From Chloranthus sessilifolius (lineage: Eukaryota; Streptophyta; Magnoliopsida; Chloranthales; Chloranthaceae), in the NCBI GenBank assembly GCA_021018995.1, contig CM037590.1, positions 101,991,097 to 102,055,096 on the forward strand: a stretch of 64,000 nt of DNA, in the 5' to 3' direction. Under the pieces are notes generated by a model, which worked only from the letters and a program-made list of their open reading frames with translations, was not told the DNA's origin and made no database searches. This document shows, in pieces, positions 1 through 12,339 of the stretch (positions are counted from its first letter, which is position 1; the number at the start of each line of letters is the position of its first letter). The position numbers were made by a program, and so were the translations under genes.

Positions 1-892
1 CAATTTCTCTTGTAGATTCTGTTGAGTTGAGTTTTCACCAATCACTTCAAATAAGTCCCAAACCTCTTCAACTATTTTTTTGCAAGTAAGTGCCTCCACG
101 AGGCATCCACCATATTTTTACCTTTTGATCAATTCCTTGATAGAAGCTTTGAACCAGCCACCTAGGAATTTGATGATGAGGACATTGCCTTAAAGTTCCT
201 TGAATCTTTCACATGCTTCATGGAAAGTTTATTGAGTTTTGGGAGAATAAAATGATACTTTTATCTCAATTGGCTTGTTTTAGACATTGGGAAATATTTG
301 GCTAAAATTGACACGCAAATCATTCCAAGAAGTATATCTTTGTTTGGTGCTAACATGGATAACCATGCTCTAGCTTTATCCTTTAATGAAAAGGAAAGAG
401 CCTAAGCTTGGTTTATACGGACCGATCCGCTATGTTGAATGTGGTACAAAGAGCCAAGAATTCATCCACATGTTTTATATGGGTCTTCCTTACTCAACCC
501 ATGGAAGAAGGAAGCATTTGGATAGTTGATGACTTGATCTCATAATTTCCTTCAACGAGGGAAATTGAATGCAAAAAAGGGAATTATAAGCACCGTGCAA
601 AGTAATCCCTCAAAAGTCGAGGTTCTTCACCCATAGTAGCGAGAATTACGTATGTTGTTTGTTTGGTTCGTAGTAGCCTTTCAACTTCTAAATTCAATGG
701 GAGAATCTCTTTGAGAGTCCTCCTACCAAACATACAACTCGAACAAAAATCTGATTATGCACAAACCTTGAATTCCTTTTCGAATTTCCTTCTTTAAAAA
801 CCCGAATATGAATAACGCACAAGTATAAACAATAGAATAGTTTAATCTTGATAAAATTAAAATGAAAACTTAGGTCTATCTATTTTAGAACA
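1..892 (-). pseudogene. Athila-like gag remnant
   Basis: Read leftward from the primer site, this stretch is the start of the internal region of a minus-strand LTR retrotransposon. Near the left edge the minus strand reads KKIVEEVWDLFEVIGENS. This matches the gag of element A in this window (KTAEEAWELFEVISENAF around 10650-10700). Gag would form the virus-like particle. The reading frame is broken by stops and shifts, and the protein is not expressible. The element continues beyond the left end of the window. The identification rests on this one aligned stretch plus the adjacent primer site and LTR. Confidence 0.6.
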
Positions 893-910
893 AATTTCCG
901 CTTGGCGCCA
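893..910 (-). other. Primer binding site, tRNA-Asp-like, degenerate
   Basis: The minus strand reads TGGCGCC directly inside the LTR end, after a 5-nt spacer. The first seven bases equal the primer site of element A (9591). The rest differs from the usual tRNA-Asp complement, so the site is decayed or primed by another tRNA. Confidence 0.6.
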
Positions 911-915
911 AAACT

Positions 916-2741
916 TGTTGTTTCTTAGTGTGCTTGATTTATGTGTGTTTTGAAAAGCAGTTTATAGTGCTAAATTACAAATGGCTCTAGACTATATAAA
1001 CAAATAAAGAAATATCATCACAGTTAGAAGGGAAATAGCCTGCAAGATCAGGGCCAATTATAGCAAGTTTTAAAAGTAAGTGAGTGGGACATCGTCCACA
1101 GAGAATTTGTCTAAAATGAAAGATAAACCTTCAGATCGAGCTACGGATCTCTTATCCTATCTAGAAAGCGATAAGATGAGAGGTTTGAATTTGTCACGTT
1201 TAACAAACTAAAAACAAAGAAAAATTTACACTAAATGATCCAGATCCGAGTTGGGTGAGTGATTGAAACAAAGATGGAGATGTAATACCTAAATCTGTTT
1301 TGGTCTTGGAAATCTAATGGGAATAACTGCACTCAACAGGTGATCAATCTTCATCGGCTACAAGCACGGATGTAAGAGAGATAAATCTAATTCAAGGATT
1401 AGGCTTACGCTTATGGCTATGGTCATCCACTTTAATGGCCACAAACCATCCAATAGTCTTTAATCCAAATCCTAAATTGAACAATAAACATCACTACAAA
1501 TCTTTGTGAGAGACTAGGTTACCAACACTAATTCTTATAGGATTAATGAATCAAGGAAATTGCATGCACAACAATGAATCTAAAGGAGTCTAATGTCTTG
1601 AGGAGATCGGAGGAACCCTTGACATGAGTCCAATGGAGAATGCATAGTTTACGACAACCTTTTAAAATTCATCCTTACAATTCTGAGCCACTTAAACTGA
1701 CTCTCGGATTTGCGATCGTGGATGCAAACTCTCCTTTGAATTCTGAAGTATCTCCTGACTCTCAAATGCAAGTATAAAGTGAGGCTATTACAAAGATTAG
1801 GACAAACTATGCGATTTGGAAATGGGGATTAGAAATGAAACTCCAAATCTGGATGCCCAACTTGGGCAAATGGTTCGGCTATTTATAGTTTTCCCCAAGT
1901 CCAGCACAGATGTGTATCAACCAATCGAAGTGCTCGGATCTGTATTGACCAATGGTAGTGAGCACGAGGATCGAGATCTATTACGTAATCGAATTCTCGA
2001 TGCGGATTCATGACCAATCGGTGAAAAAGGCATCAATTACATTATGCATTTTGAAAGTATGTTAGAGTTTCTAGAAGTTCTCGCCAAGTTATTCCCTCTC
2101 TAGGTGCTCACGTGGGGTGGAATATTCCTTCGCTTTATGCTTAGAACCCTCTGGAATGTCCCTAGGTTTTAAAACGCATTAGGACGCGTGCAACAAATTA
2201 CTGAATTGCCCTTGTTAAATCTACGAATCTCCAGAATACCTTTTCGCAGAGCTTAGGGGCCTTTTCGCAAAGTTCAATGACTTCTGAAGCTCTTTTCGCA
2301 ATGTTCAATCTCTCTTCGAATTGTGTTTTCTCCTTTTTGCAAAGTTCAATCTTCTCTTCGAAGAGTTCAGATGCTCTTCGAAAGCTACGCCTGGAGTTTT
2401 AGTCCTTTTCATAGAGTTCAAGGTTCTTTACGAAAAGTGCCGGTTCTTTGCGAAAAGAACTCTGTAGTGCATTTCTCTGTTCGAATTGTTCCCTGCTTCG
2501 CTTACAGGTCTTTACCTCTTTACTTTAGACCTTTCAATAGCTGATGAGGTTGTTTCTTCACTTCCTTTCTTTGGACTGACATGGATTGTCATCTTTTTGG
2601 CACTTTTAAGCTGCTTTTATGGTTAAGCCTGTCTTTATTGTTAGCTGCAACATAGGCACTTAAAACACTTATTTAGTTCTCTCAAAGGTCTATCAAGACT
2701 TAAGTTTAGGGGTGAAAAATGGTATTTTTCACTTGTCAACA
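916..2741 (-). repeat. 5' LTR of old minus-strand Athila-like element
   Basis: On the minus strand the LTR starts TGTTGAC at 2741 and ends AACAACA at 916, next to the primer site. The start resembles the other Athila LTRs here: TGTT, then a run like gaaaaatacca and tttttcacccc. A TATA box (TATAAATA, minus strand) lies at about 1881-1890. The motif array at 2215-2530 is upstream of it in transcription sense. Length is about 1.83 kb. The right end abuts Athila pol at 2742 with no 3' part of this element in between, so the junction is a rearrangement or an insertion into the older pol. Confidence 0.75.
2215..2530 (-). repeat. Short-motif array in LTR (TTCGCAAAG type)
   Basis: Roughly ten degenerate copies of a motif near CTTTTCGCAAAGTTCAA are spaced about 20-40 bp apart on the plus strand (e.g. 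2236, 2263, 2287, 2334, 2352, 2446). They lie upstream of the LTR TATA box. Other LTR families in this window have arrays in the same place with different motifs. Confidence 0.6.
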
Positions 2742-5402
2742 TATGTCCACCAGAGGTGGAGTTAAAACAGCTGCCTAAGACCTTGAAGTATGCTTTTTTG
2801 GGGGCAAACCAAAAATTGCCAGTGATTATTTCTTCCTCTCTTACTGATGAGTAAGAGGAAGAGTTGTGTATTTTAAAAAAGCATAAGAGAGCAATTGGCT
2901 GGACCACTGCTGACCTTGGGGTCATCAACCTTGCCGTATGTATGCATAAAATTCACTTGAAAGAGAGTTCCAAACCCTCTAGAGAAATATAGAGAATATT
3001 AAATCCCGACATGCAAGAAGTGGTGATGAAAGAAGTGGTCAAATTGCTAAATGTTGGAGTCATCTATCCAATTTCATATTCTGAATGGGTGGCACCTACT
3101 CAGGTGGTACCTAAGAAATTTGAAATTATTGTGATTAAAACTGATGCTAGTGAGCTTGTTCCAACAAGGGAAACCACATGTTGGAGGGTGTGCATAGATT
3201 ATCAAAAGCTCAATCTGAAAATCAGAAAAGACCGTTTCCCTTTGCCCTTCATTGACTAAATCTTGGATAAGTTAGCAGGAAAGTCTTTTTACTGTTTCCT
3301 TGATGGGTATTCAGGGTATAACTAAATCCCTGTTTATCCACAAGACCAAGAAAAGATAACTTTCACATGCCCATTTGGCACCTTTGCCTATCGAAGAATG
3401 CCATTTGGATTATGTAATGCACTTGCAACTTTCCAAAGGTGCATGTATGCTATATTTTCTGACATGATTGAGCAGTTCTTAGAGATTTTCATGGATAATT
3501 TCTCTATTTTTGGGGATAGTTTTTGCCAATGTCTACAACATCATAACCTTGTGCTACAGAGATATGAGGAAACTAACTTGATTTTAAGTTGGGAAAAGAG
3601 CCATTTTATGGTCACTCAAGGCATTGTCCTTGGCGATGTGGTTTCTCGCAGAGGCATTGAGGTAGATAGGGCTAAAATAGATCTGATTGCACATTTACCC
3701 CCACCAAAAACTTTGAAACAAGTCAGATTATTCTTGGGGCATGCTGGCTGCTATAGGCGATTTATCAAAGATTTCAGCAAAATCTCAAAACCTCTTTGCC
3801 ACCTGTTGTGCCAAGAGGTTCCCTTTGATTTCAATGATGATTGCCTTAAGGCCTTTGAGCTGTTGAAAAACTACCTAACCTCTGCACCTATCCTTCAAGC
3901 ATTTGATTTTTGTATACCTTTTGAGCTGATGTGTGATGCATCAGACTTTGTAATTGGTGCAGTCTTGGGGCAAAGGAAGGATAAGGCCCCTTGTTTGATT
4001 GCATATGCCAGCAAAATCATGATTGATGCTTAGTTAAATTACACCACAACTGAGAAGGAACTGTTAGCAATTGTTTTTGCTCTAGATAAGTTCAGGTCTT
4101 ATGTGCTGGGATCCAAGGTAGTGGTTTTCATAGACCACTCAGCCCTAAAATACCTTTTGTCAAAAAAGGATGCAAAGCCTAGATTGATCATATGGATCCT
4201 CCTATTATAGAAGTTTGATCTTGAGATCAAAGGCAAAAAAGGGGTTGAAAATGTGGTTGCAGAACACTTGTCTAGGATCCTAGCAGAGGAATTTGATGGG
4301 CTACCTGTTAATGACTCCTTTCCGAATGAACAACTGTTTGTTATCAGCACCTCTACACCTTGGTTTTCAAATATTGTGAATTACTTGGTAGTAGGGAAGA
4401 TCCCCCCACATTGAAACAAAATGGACAAGCATCTATTCTTTTCACAGATTAGACATTATATGTGGGAAGATCCATACCTATTCAAGTATTGTGCATACCA
4501 AGTGGTGAGGAGATGTGTCCCTGATGAGGAATTCCACAATGTGCTATCTATGTGTCATGAACAGGCTTGTGGAGTCCACTTCAGTGGGAACAAAATTGCT
4601 GCCAAGATGCTCCAAAGTGGATTTTATTGGCCCACTCTCTTTAAAGATGCATGGCTTCATTGTAAAACTTGTGGAAGATGCCAAACGATGGGATGTATCT
4701 CCCAAAGGAACTCTATGCCTTTACAACCAATACTTGTGATTGAACTTTTTGATATTTGGGGGATTGACTTCATGGGTCCCTTCCCTCCTTCCTTTGGATA
4801 CAACTATATTTTTGTAGCTGTGGACTATGTGTCCAAATGGATTGAGTCCATAGCTACAAGAACAAATGATCACAAAGTTGTCCTTAATTTCTTGAAGGAC
4901 AACATTTTCTTCAGGTTTGGCACCCCCAGAGCTATCATTAGTGATGGGGGGAGCCACTTTTGTAATAGACAGTGTGAGAACCTACTTAGAAAGAACTTTA
5001 GGACACACAAAGTTGCCACCCCATACCACCCACAACTCAATGGGTAGGTGGAAATTTCTAATAGGGAAATCAAACACATTTTGGAGACAACAGTGAGAGT
5101 GGATAGGAAGGACTGGTTCTTGAAGTTACCTGATGCTCTATGGGCTTATAGGACTACCTATAAGACCCCAATAGGGATGTCTCCCTTCAGGCTGGTATAT
5201 GGCAAGGCATGTCATTTACTAGTAGAGCTTGAGCACAAGGCTTATTGGGCTGTTAAAGCATTGAATACTGACTTAAAATCTATTGGCATTTACAGGAAAC
5301 TCCAGCTGTCAAAGCTGAAAGAGCTGAGATTGGAAGCATATTCAAATGCTAGGATCTACAAGGAGAAAACCAAGGCATTCTATGACAAGCATCAGATGAG
5401 GT
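2742..5402 (+). pseudogene. Athila-lineage pol remnant (RT, RNase H, integrase)
   Basis: This is a continuous but decayed Ty3/gypsy polyprotein. The RT starts near 3000 (KEVVKLLNVGVIYPIS). The catalytic motif at about 3488 reads FMDN where the two related copies in this window have FMDD, so the second aspartate is lost. RNase H follows at 3900-4270 ([26 protein letters not shown]). Integrase has its zinc finger near 4555-4690 (CHEQACGVHF, CKTCGRC) and the DDE core at 4760-5080 ([25 protein letters not shown]). In-frame stops fall where the paralogs have Gln or Trp. The 5' end is cut at the LTR junction. The integrase C-terminus is lost at about 5400, where the sequence jumps into the motif array. 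Confidence 0.9.
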
Positions 5403-5830
5403 CCCTCCCATTTGGATCCGTGAGCATTTCGACAGGTTCTAAAGGTGTAAAAATTGTTGTCGATAGGATCCGTGAGCATTTCGACAGGTTTTGAAGATTT
5501 TTGGTTGAATTCTCAACAGGTTCAGGGTACCTATCGAGAAGTTCTGTGAACCCCTCGAAGTAACTTTTCTTGAGCCTAGAACCTCTCAAGAGGATTGAAT
5601 ATTGAATTCAAAAGAACTTGTTAAGAGGTTCTGTGAACCTCTCGTAATGATTGTTTTTGTCTTTTTGAACTCGTCGACAGGATTACATGAACCTCCCGTG
5701 AGGATCAGTGACCTTTTACTCTTCGACAGGTTGCATCAACCTGTCGACACCTTGCCCCAATCCTGTCGAAATTTGTTTCTCACTGCTTTAAACCTAATGA
5801 CAACTCTATTTTTGCCAGTCGACAGCTTCT
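5403..5830 (+). repeat. Internal motif array (CCTGTCGA / TCGACAGG)
   Basis: About a dozen copies of CCTGTCGA, TCGACAGG and one-base variants occur in both orientations, for instance near 5428, 5462, 5487, 5510, 5677, 5728, 5741, 5762 and 5818. An early part (5412-5440 and 5466-5494) is a direct repeat with the shared phrase gatccgtgagcatttcgaca. The array sits between integrase and the accessory ORF. The same motif dominates LTR family C at 32460-33110. Confidence 0.7.
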
Positions 5831-6152
5831 TTTTGCGCTTTAAGTTTTCTCTGGCGATTTTCCGTTTTTCTTTTTTCTCTCTCTACCTCACTGGTTGTTC
5901 CTCCATACACCTTGGCATTGGTCCCATTGCTATAATTTATCACAGGCTACACTTTGCACCTTGTCTGAGCTGGTTTGGTTCCTTGGACATGAAGATCTAA
6001 AACAAACCCTAGGTCTCTGTTGGTAAGCTTTTCTTCAGTTCCACTATGTGATTTCAAGTTGGCACTTCAATTTTTAATCTGTGTGGGTAATTTGAGTAAT
6101 CCAATAAGTCTGTGTGGCGATTGGAAGTGAATTGGAATTGTTTGAAGATACA
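5831..6152 (+). promoter_or_regulatory. Leader of accessory ORF with TATA-like box
   Basis: A pyrimidine-rich stretch is followed by TATAATTTAT at 5931-5940, about 220 bp before the ATG at 6153. Its place after the motif array suggests an internal promoter. This is inferred only from position and from the similar layout in the other elements. Confidence 0.35.
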
Positions 6153-7076
6153 ATGTCTGATCAAGAAGACACCTTGGCCACCCTTTTCAAAGCACCTTCC
6201 AAATCCACCACCAAAGCCACTAGGAAATCCACTAGGCAACCCACAAAGCCTAAGGAGACCCCACCTGCAAAGAGAAAATTGGTCATGGATGAAGCTGAGA
6301 AAGTTCTCAAACCTAAGAAAGCTAAGAAATCTAAGGAGGCCCAAATCAGTGAAGATGTGGTTGAGGAAGCCCCTGAAGCAGGACCTATCTCTGAGCCTAA
6401 CATTGTGTCTAAAATCCTAGAGCCTGAGCTTAACCCTGATGCCCCTGTGAATAGATCCATTCCCAATGAATTTGTGAATGCCCTGGGCCTGATTCCAAAG
6501 ACAATTGTTGACACCCCCTATATTTCTAAGGAGGAGGACTGTAAAGCCATAATGAACTACTTGGTGAAGGCAGGCCTGACACCATTGGCTGGTCAAGCTG
6601 TGGTATTAGCACCTAAAAAAGGATACCAAGCAAGGTTCCACTGAACCTTGCCTTGTGATTTTGATTGATAACTAGGAGCTTGTAGTGGACTACAGAGATA
6701 TTGGATTGACATTGGGGGTCCTTGTTGCTTTTGATACAATTTATGGGCTAGGGGCACCCGAGAGCGTGCCTCTTAAAACAATGGCCAGGCACCTCACCCA
6801 GGGCATTGTGGGCTCTGGGGACTCAATAATGAGAAGAGATTCGCACCCCAACATGCTCTTCTTTGAGTCCATTTTGAGAAAGAACATTTATATCAGTGGA
6901 CATCAACAAGAAAGAAGAGTCCCCATAGTAGATGCACTCTATTCTTTCTCCAAGGGCCAATTTATAAATGCTGCTCATTTGGTGTTTGAGGCCATGGTGG
7001 ATGTGAATGACAAATACAAGAAGGCCCAAGCCCTACCAGGGCTCCCCTACAGCAGGCTCATCACTGCCTTGTGTTA
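6153..7076 (+). pseudogene. Accessory ORF, plant transposon-protein-like domain
   Basis: The start is ATG 6153. The N-terminus is very basic, with nuclear-signal-like runs (PAKRKLV, KPKKAKKSK). A second part (6676-7071) reads RDIGLTLGVLV, then MLFFESILRKNIY, and ends LPYSRLITAL. That part aligns with the accessory ORF of the Tekay element (MWMLDSMIKCNLYP and MPYARLILSML at 48340-48580). Both look like the 'putative plant transposon protein' domain often found in LTR elements; function unknown. A frameshift lies at about 6640-6675. The apparent stop (TGT TAA) is the first six bases of the element A LTR, so the ORF was cut by that insertion. A possible continuation is at 19362. Confidence 0.65.
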
Positions 7077-9584
7077 AGACTTGAGAAGTACCACTTTTCA
7101 CCCCTTAACTTAACCTTTTATTAGACCCTTAGCCACCTAATAAGTTCTTGTTAAGTGTTTTGTGTAGGTAATAATCAGCAGTGAAATAAGGCCAGGAATC
7201 CTGTTAAGGAGCCTACTTTGGCACCAGATATCCCTCAGAAGAATGAACTCTGAATCCAGACCTGAAATGAGCCTCACGCAGCTAACCCAAGCTTTAGAGG
7301 ATTCAGGAGAAATATGCCTCGCGCAGTTCAACTGAGCTTCCCAAGACTTTACAGTAACCTCTCGTGTAGATGAGTGACTGAAGAGCTTCAGAAACTCAAA
7401 CTCGCGCAGCTCTTGCGAAGCTCAAGAGTAGAACACATCACACGTTGTCGCTGCGATTCGAATGGCGAGGAGAGAGAGCTTGAAGATTCCTCAGCGATCC
7501 GGATGCAATTATCAGAAAAAGAACGCCTCACGTAGTTCTCGCACCATTCAAGAAAGAAAACATCCTGGCGAAGGCAAAGCCAATCTCGCGAAGATCAAGT
7601 GAGACATAGAACCTCGCAAAGTTCAAAACTCAGTAGAGCCTCGCAAGGTAACTCGCAAAGTCCAGTAAAGAGAAGTGCTCGTGATGTTCTCGCGCTGCTA
7701 AAATTCACTCTCACGAAGATCAGCCCAGCGAAGATCGACCGACCTCGCGACTGCTTGAATTTCAACCCCGCGACACTTGAGACTGTGTTTTCTATTCAAC
7801 CTTGCGAATCCCAATCCAGCTAGAGCGCAACTCTCTACTGCGGGACTGCCTGAAGCGCAAACCAAGGCAACCTCACGACGGCTGAAGCTTCAGTGTCAAA
7901 TCATCCTAGCGAAGAGCAAAGAGCTACCACACTACAAGTCTGGGAAACTACAACTACCTAGCAAAGCTCTGACCATAAACTTCCATCTCTTCAGCAGAGG
8001 ACCTTCTGGGTATTTCCAGCAATTAGGGCACACACTCCCACTCTCAAATCTCTGTGCACGTGCCTCAAGGCATCCAAGGATCATTATCAGGCCATGTGGC
8101 ATCGTTAAAATTAGGGTTTCCTAACCCTAATGCGCCGCCACCCCACTGCTATATAAACCCATACCTGAGCTTAGGTTTACGCATCTGGGAACCCATCTCA
8201 GATCATTTATTTTTTTTCTCTTTCTTTTTAGCAGTAAGTAATTTTCTTTTTCTTTCCTTCTCTCCATAGTCCAGTACTTGCTGGCTATGCCTTTGTATGT
8301 GTTTTTGAATTAGATCAATGGAAGTTCTGTAATAGGATTTGTACTTTGTGGGATTGGTGTTTATGTGTGAGATGCTCTGTGCAAGGCTTCTGCCTTATGA
8401 TCCGCCATTACTTTGGCTGTGTTTTTCAAAGCAATGGAGGGCTAATTCTAAGGGCCATTCAGATCTAAGTGACCTGTGTGTCTGGGCTATCATGGTCCTA
8501 CAGTCTTAGCCCCACCATAGGACCCACTAGATCTGAAATCCCCATGGGAGCTTGAGCTGGTAGCCTTGTGAGCATGGCGGTAGCAGCGATAATCTTGTTT
8601 TGTTTTGGGCTCCGTGAGGAGGATAACCTCTGGGATAGTCTGTGACCATTTAAGTGGACAGATTATAGCCTTAGGGTGATTCTGATCTACCGATCCAAGA
8701 TGGATCCTTCTTCTTTACACCTGAGCTTGTAGAAGCCTGGTGAGAGAGATTACTGAGGCACTCCCCCATATTTGTATAGATCCGCCATCGGATGTTGGAT
8801 CCGATCCGTTATAGAGATTGTAGGTGGTGGTGGACCATTGTAGCCTCACTCAAGCAATGGACTAGATCGAAGGTTGTACTCAATCTCTTCGGTTCTTGTC
8901 CGCTATCATGGTCCTACAGCCTTAGCCCCACATATAGAACTTTAGAGGTTGAGGTTCCCAATAGATTCTTGAGCTGGTAGCCTGGATGAAATAGTTCCTG
9001 CAATGATTTACTTGTTATGTTTTGACCCATCCCTGGATAGTGGCTCCCCTATGGGATAATCTGTGACCATTCAAGTGGACAGGTTATAGCCTTAAGGGTG
9101 GAATCATGGCAGAGTGATGGGTTGGATCCTTTCTCCTCAGAGGTGATAATGTAGCCTCTAGACAGGATTTCTATAACATCAGATCTAAATCTGAGTTACA
9201 AAACTACTCTGACCTTGGCTCAATAATGTACTTCTCACCCTTTTTATACTCATTTTCCACACTCCATCCATCCTCTCAACACTTTCTGTAGTTTAGATAT
9301 TAAAATACTTAGAATAAGTGACCTTAAACTCCCCTCCTTCGAGGACTACCAGATCTATAGACAGATCTGGAGGGACTACTAGAGATGGCTCCCTTGGAGC
9401 TCTAGATCACCTTTCCCTGTGGGACAAACTCTTACTTATCAAAACTTGCTACAAAGGACCCTGTATCTTGCAGGTCTAGGACTTCTGAGTTGTGCTGGAT
9501 TCACCCCCTGTTTTACTCTGTCTTTGATTTTTAAATAACTTTCACCACCAACCAATAATGAAAGCACACCAGAATTATTCAACA
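7072..9584 (+). repeat. 5' LTR, family A
   Basis: It starts TGTTAAGAC and ends TTCAACA, 6 nt before the primer site; length about 2.5 kb. A TATA box (TATAAA) is at 8152-8157. The CGCG-type motif array lies upstream of it at 7255-7940. Related copies in this window are at 18135, 19450, 20940 and 62684. Confidence 0.9.
7255..7940 (+). repeat. Short-motif array in LTR A (CTCGCG type)
   Basis: More than fifteen degenerate copies of CTCGCGCAG, CTCGCGAAG or CTCGCAAAG occur, often followed by TTC or CTC, roughly every 20-45 bp. Many have decayed to CTCACG, CTCGTG or CTTGCG, which fits loss of methylated cytosines. The other LTR A copies carry the same array, and a shorter one lies inside element A at 15700. 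Confidence 0.65.
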
Positions 9585-9590
9585 AGTTTT

Positions 9591-9609
9591 TGGCGCCGTT
9601 GCCGGGGAG
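9591..9609 (+). other. Primer binding site, tRNA-Asp type
   Basis: TGGCGCCGTTGCCGGGGA lies 6 nt after the LTR end. This is the usual primer site of Athila-type elements, complementary to the 3' end of tRNA-Asp. It is intact. Confidence 0.9.
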
Positions 9610-9948
9610 AGATGATCTATTAGTAGACCCTTAGTTTTGTATTCTTAGTACTCTTTGCACATGTGAATAATTGATACTGCTGACATAAGTTTGAACCTTT
9701 CTTGCAGATCTAGACAGCAGTAGTGAAGGATAGTTGGACTGCAATTGGAGCTTAGCTACCTCTGTTAGCAAACTCTCTGACTTTTAAAGCTCTCTCTATC
9801 TTTCTTAAATTTTATTTTTTAGTAGTATCTAGGATAGTTTAATTGTATTCTTTGAATAGCTGTAAACTAGTTAGACAAATTTGTTAGTGTATAATTATTC
9901 TTTTGCAATGTGCCTGCAAGAAGCTTTCCTTGCTGTTGGTGTGCTTGT

Positions 9949-11699
9949 ATGCTAGGGAGGAGATCCCTCAGCCCTGCTTTAGAGCCTCTTAACCCTGAGT
10001 TAGAAAGGGGAAGGAGACTTAGAAGAGACAGGCACACCACAGGAGAGCCCCCAAGTGAATCTGTGACAACAATTTTGGGTGAAGAACAACCCAGAACCCT
10101 CAAGGAGTTGAATGCTCCGGATGACTATAACTCCCCTTTTAGCATTCAATTCCCTGATGTTCAGGGGAACTATGAGATAAAAACTTCAATCATCCAGATG
10201 CTGCCAGCTTTCCATGGGCTTAGCAAAGAGGACCCTTACAAGCATATTGACCAGTTCTTGGCCTGGTGCACCACTTTTAATATCACTGGTTTGGGACCTG
10301 AGGCTACTAGGCTCAGACTCTTTCCCTTCTCTCTGAAGGATAGGGCCAGTACCTAGCTGACCACTCTTCCCAACAATAGCATTGCTTCATGGAAAGACCC
10401 GCAGTCTAAATTCCTAACCAAGTTCTTCCCTGAGACCAAAACTAGGCAGTTGAGGAAAGAGATTCTTGCGTTTGCTCAATCCCCAACTGAGGATTTTAAC
10501 CAGTCCTGGGATAGGTTTAAAGAGATGCTCAAACAATGCCCCCACCACAGGATCCCTGAGTGGCAGCTTGTACAAATCTTCTACAATGGGATTGATGAGA
10601 AAAATAGAGATATGGTCAATGCCTCTTGTGGTGGATCCTACATGCACAAGACTGCTGAGGAGGCATGGGAATTGTTTGAGGTGATTAGTGAGAATGCTTT
10701 TTAAAAGCCATCCCTGGCAAGAACTAGTCAGTAATCTGAGTCAAAGGTGGGGCTTGCTGCTGGATCAAAAGGAAAAATTTATGAGGTGTCTGGGAACAAT
10801 GACCTGCAGCTGTAGATGGCAAACCTCTCTATGAAGTTTGATAAATTATTGACTGTGATGCAACCCAGAAGGGCTGCTCATGTGGCGGAGGCATGTCTGA
10901 TATGCCAGTCCCCACAACACAGTGGAGGAATGTCCATCTGTAGGGCAATTTCCTGAATTGATTTTGGAACATGCTGCTGCTGCTCAATCTTATGGCCAAC
11001 AACAATCTGGGGGCTACAATAGGCATCCATATGGATACCAGCACCAAAATGCTGGTTACCAATGGAGAGACCACCCAAATTTGAGGTGGAAGCAAGACAA
11101 CTACATGCAGCCCCAGCAGATGTTGGCCTTACCACAAAGGCCATAGCAGCAGTTCAATCAAGGAAATGCCCCTAGGTCTACCTTCCAACACCATCAGCAG
11201 CCCCATCAGCAGCAAAATCAGTTGGTCTTACCCCCTTCTCAGCCTAGAAATGTTTCTTTTGAGGACCAAGTCTTGACTTCATTGCAAAACTTGGGCTCCT
11301 TGGCTTAGACTGTGAAGTCTCATAGTCAGAGCCTCCAGAAAATGGAAAAGCAACTGAGCCAAATGTCAAAAACTTTGACTAGGAGAGATGAAGGCAGATT
11401 GCCCTGCCAGCCAATTGCTAACCCCAAGGGTCAGTTTATAATTGAGGAAGCTTCCTCAAAGCTTGAGGATACCAATGCTATCACTACCCTAAGGTCTGGC
11501 AGGCTAGTAAACAACCAGGTGGGTAACAGACCAGCTAAGGCAATTTCCACAGATGATGTAAATGATCATGATAGACAATTTGTGGGACCACAAAGCCAAG
11601 AAGTGCCTGCCACCTTGCAGCAGGAGAAAAATAATGAGGCTATAGTTGAGCCACAGCAGGGAGCAAACAATGAAAAAAGAAAGAAATAAAAGTTTAGTC
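9949..11699 (+). pseudogene. Athila gag
   Basis: Gag would assemble the particle. I chose ATG 9949 as the first in-frame Met. The capsid-like part runs about 10130-10710 (AFHGLSKEDPYKHIDQF; WDRFKEMLKQCPHH; QIFYNGID). A CCHC knuckle lies at about 10890-10935 (CLIC, QSPQH, then ECP). A 1-2 nt deletion inside it shifts the frame at about 10920. A Gln-rich linker follows. Stops interrupt at about 10355, 10702, 10732, 10813, 11144 and 11307. Several correspond to CAG or CAA codons. The frame then runs on into the protease. Confidence 0.8.
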
Positions 11700-11752
11700 A
11701 TGGGCTAGCAGCTGAGGAACCAGCAGAACCTCAGCTGCCATTTCCTCAGGCT

Positions 11753-12337
11753 TTGGATGGTCCTATCCCTTTTGATAAAGGGAATGCCCAGATGGAGGAA
11801 ATGATGGAGACCTTCAGGCAGGTAAAGATCAATTTACCCCTGCTTGAGGCAATTAAACAAGTCCCAGCCTATGCAAAGTTCTTGAAAGACCTCTGCACCC
11901 AAAAGAGAAAGGCTAGAGGCCATGTGTCCAAGAAGGTCTTTGCAACTAATACAGTGAATTCTGTATTTAACATATCAATGCCTGAGAAGTTGCAAGATCC
12001 AGGGATACCCACTATTCCCTGCGTAATTGGAGACCATACAATTGGGAAAGCCCTTTTAGACCTTGGAGCCAGTGTTAACCTGTTGCCATACAGTGTATAT
12101 CTGTAACAAGGTTTGGGGGAGTTGAAGGCTACCCCCATCGTGCTGATGATGGCTGACAGGTCTGAGAGGAGACCTCTGGGAATGGTTGAGGATGTCTTAG
12201 TAGGTGTGGATAAGTTTTTCTACCCTGCTGACTTCTTAGTTTTGGATATGGGCTGCAGCACTAGCCCAAACCCCGTACCTGTTATACTGGGCATGCCTTT
12301 CTTGGCCACTGCCAATGCATGCATTCAATGCAGGTAA
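11753..12337 (+). pseudogene. Athila aspartic protease region
   Basis: The linker FRQVKINLPLLEAIKQVPAY is typical of Athila polyproteins just before the protease. The active-site region reads KALLDLGASVNLLPYSVY, with DLGAS in place of the usual D-S/T-G-A. The flap and end region reads VILGMPFLATANACIQCR. A stop falls after SVYL (12104) and a deletion shifts the frame at about 12336. It would cleave the polyprotein. The changed DLG motif is the common Athila form, so it is not evidence of damage by itself. Confidence 0.75.
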
Positions 12338-12339
12338 CT

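Noticed and set aside
4721..4957. Minus-strand open frames opposite Athila integrase
   Set aside because: They are shadows of the conserved coding strand, with no start context or homolog.
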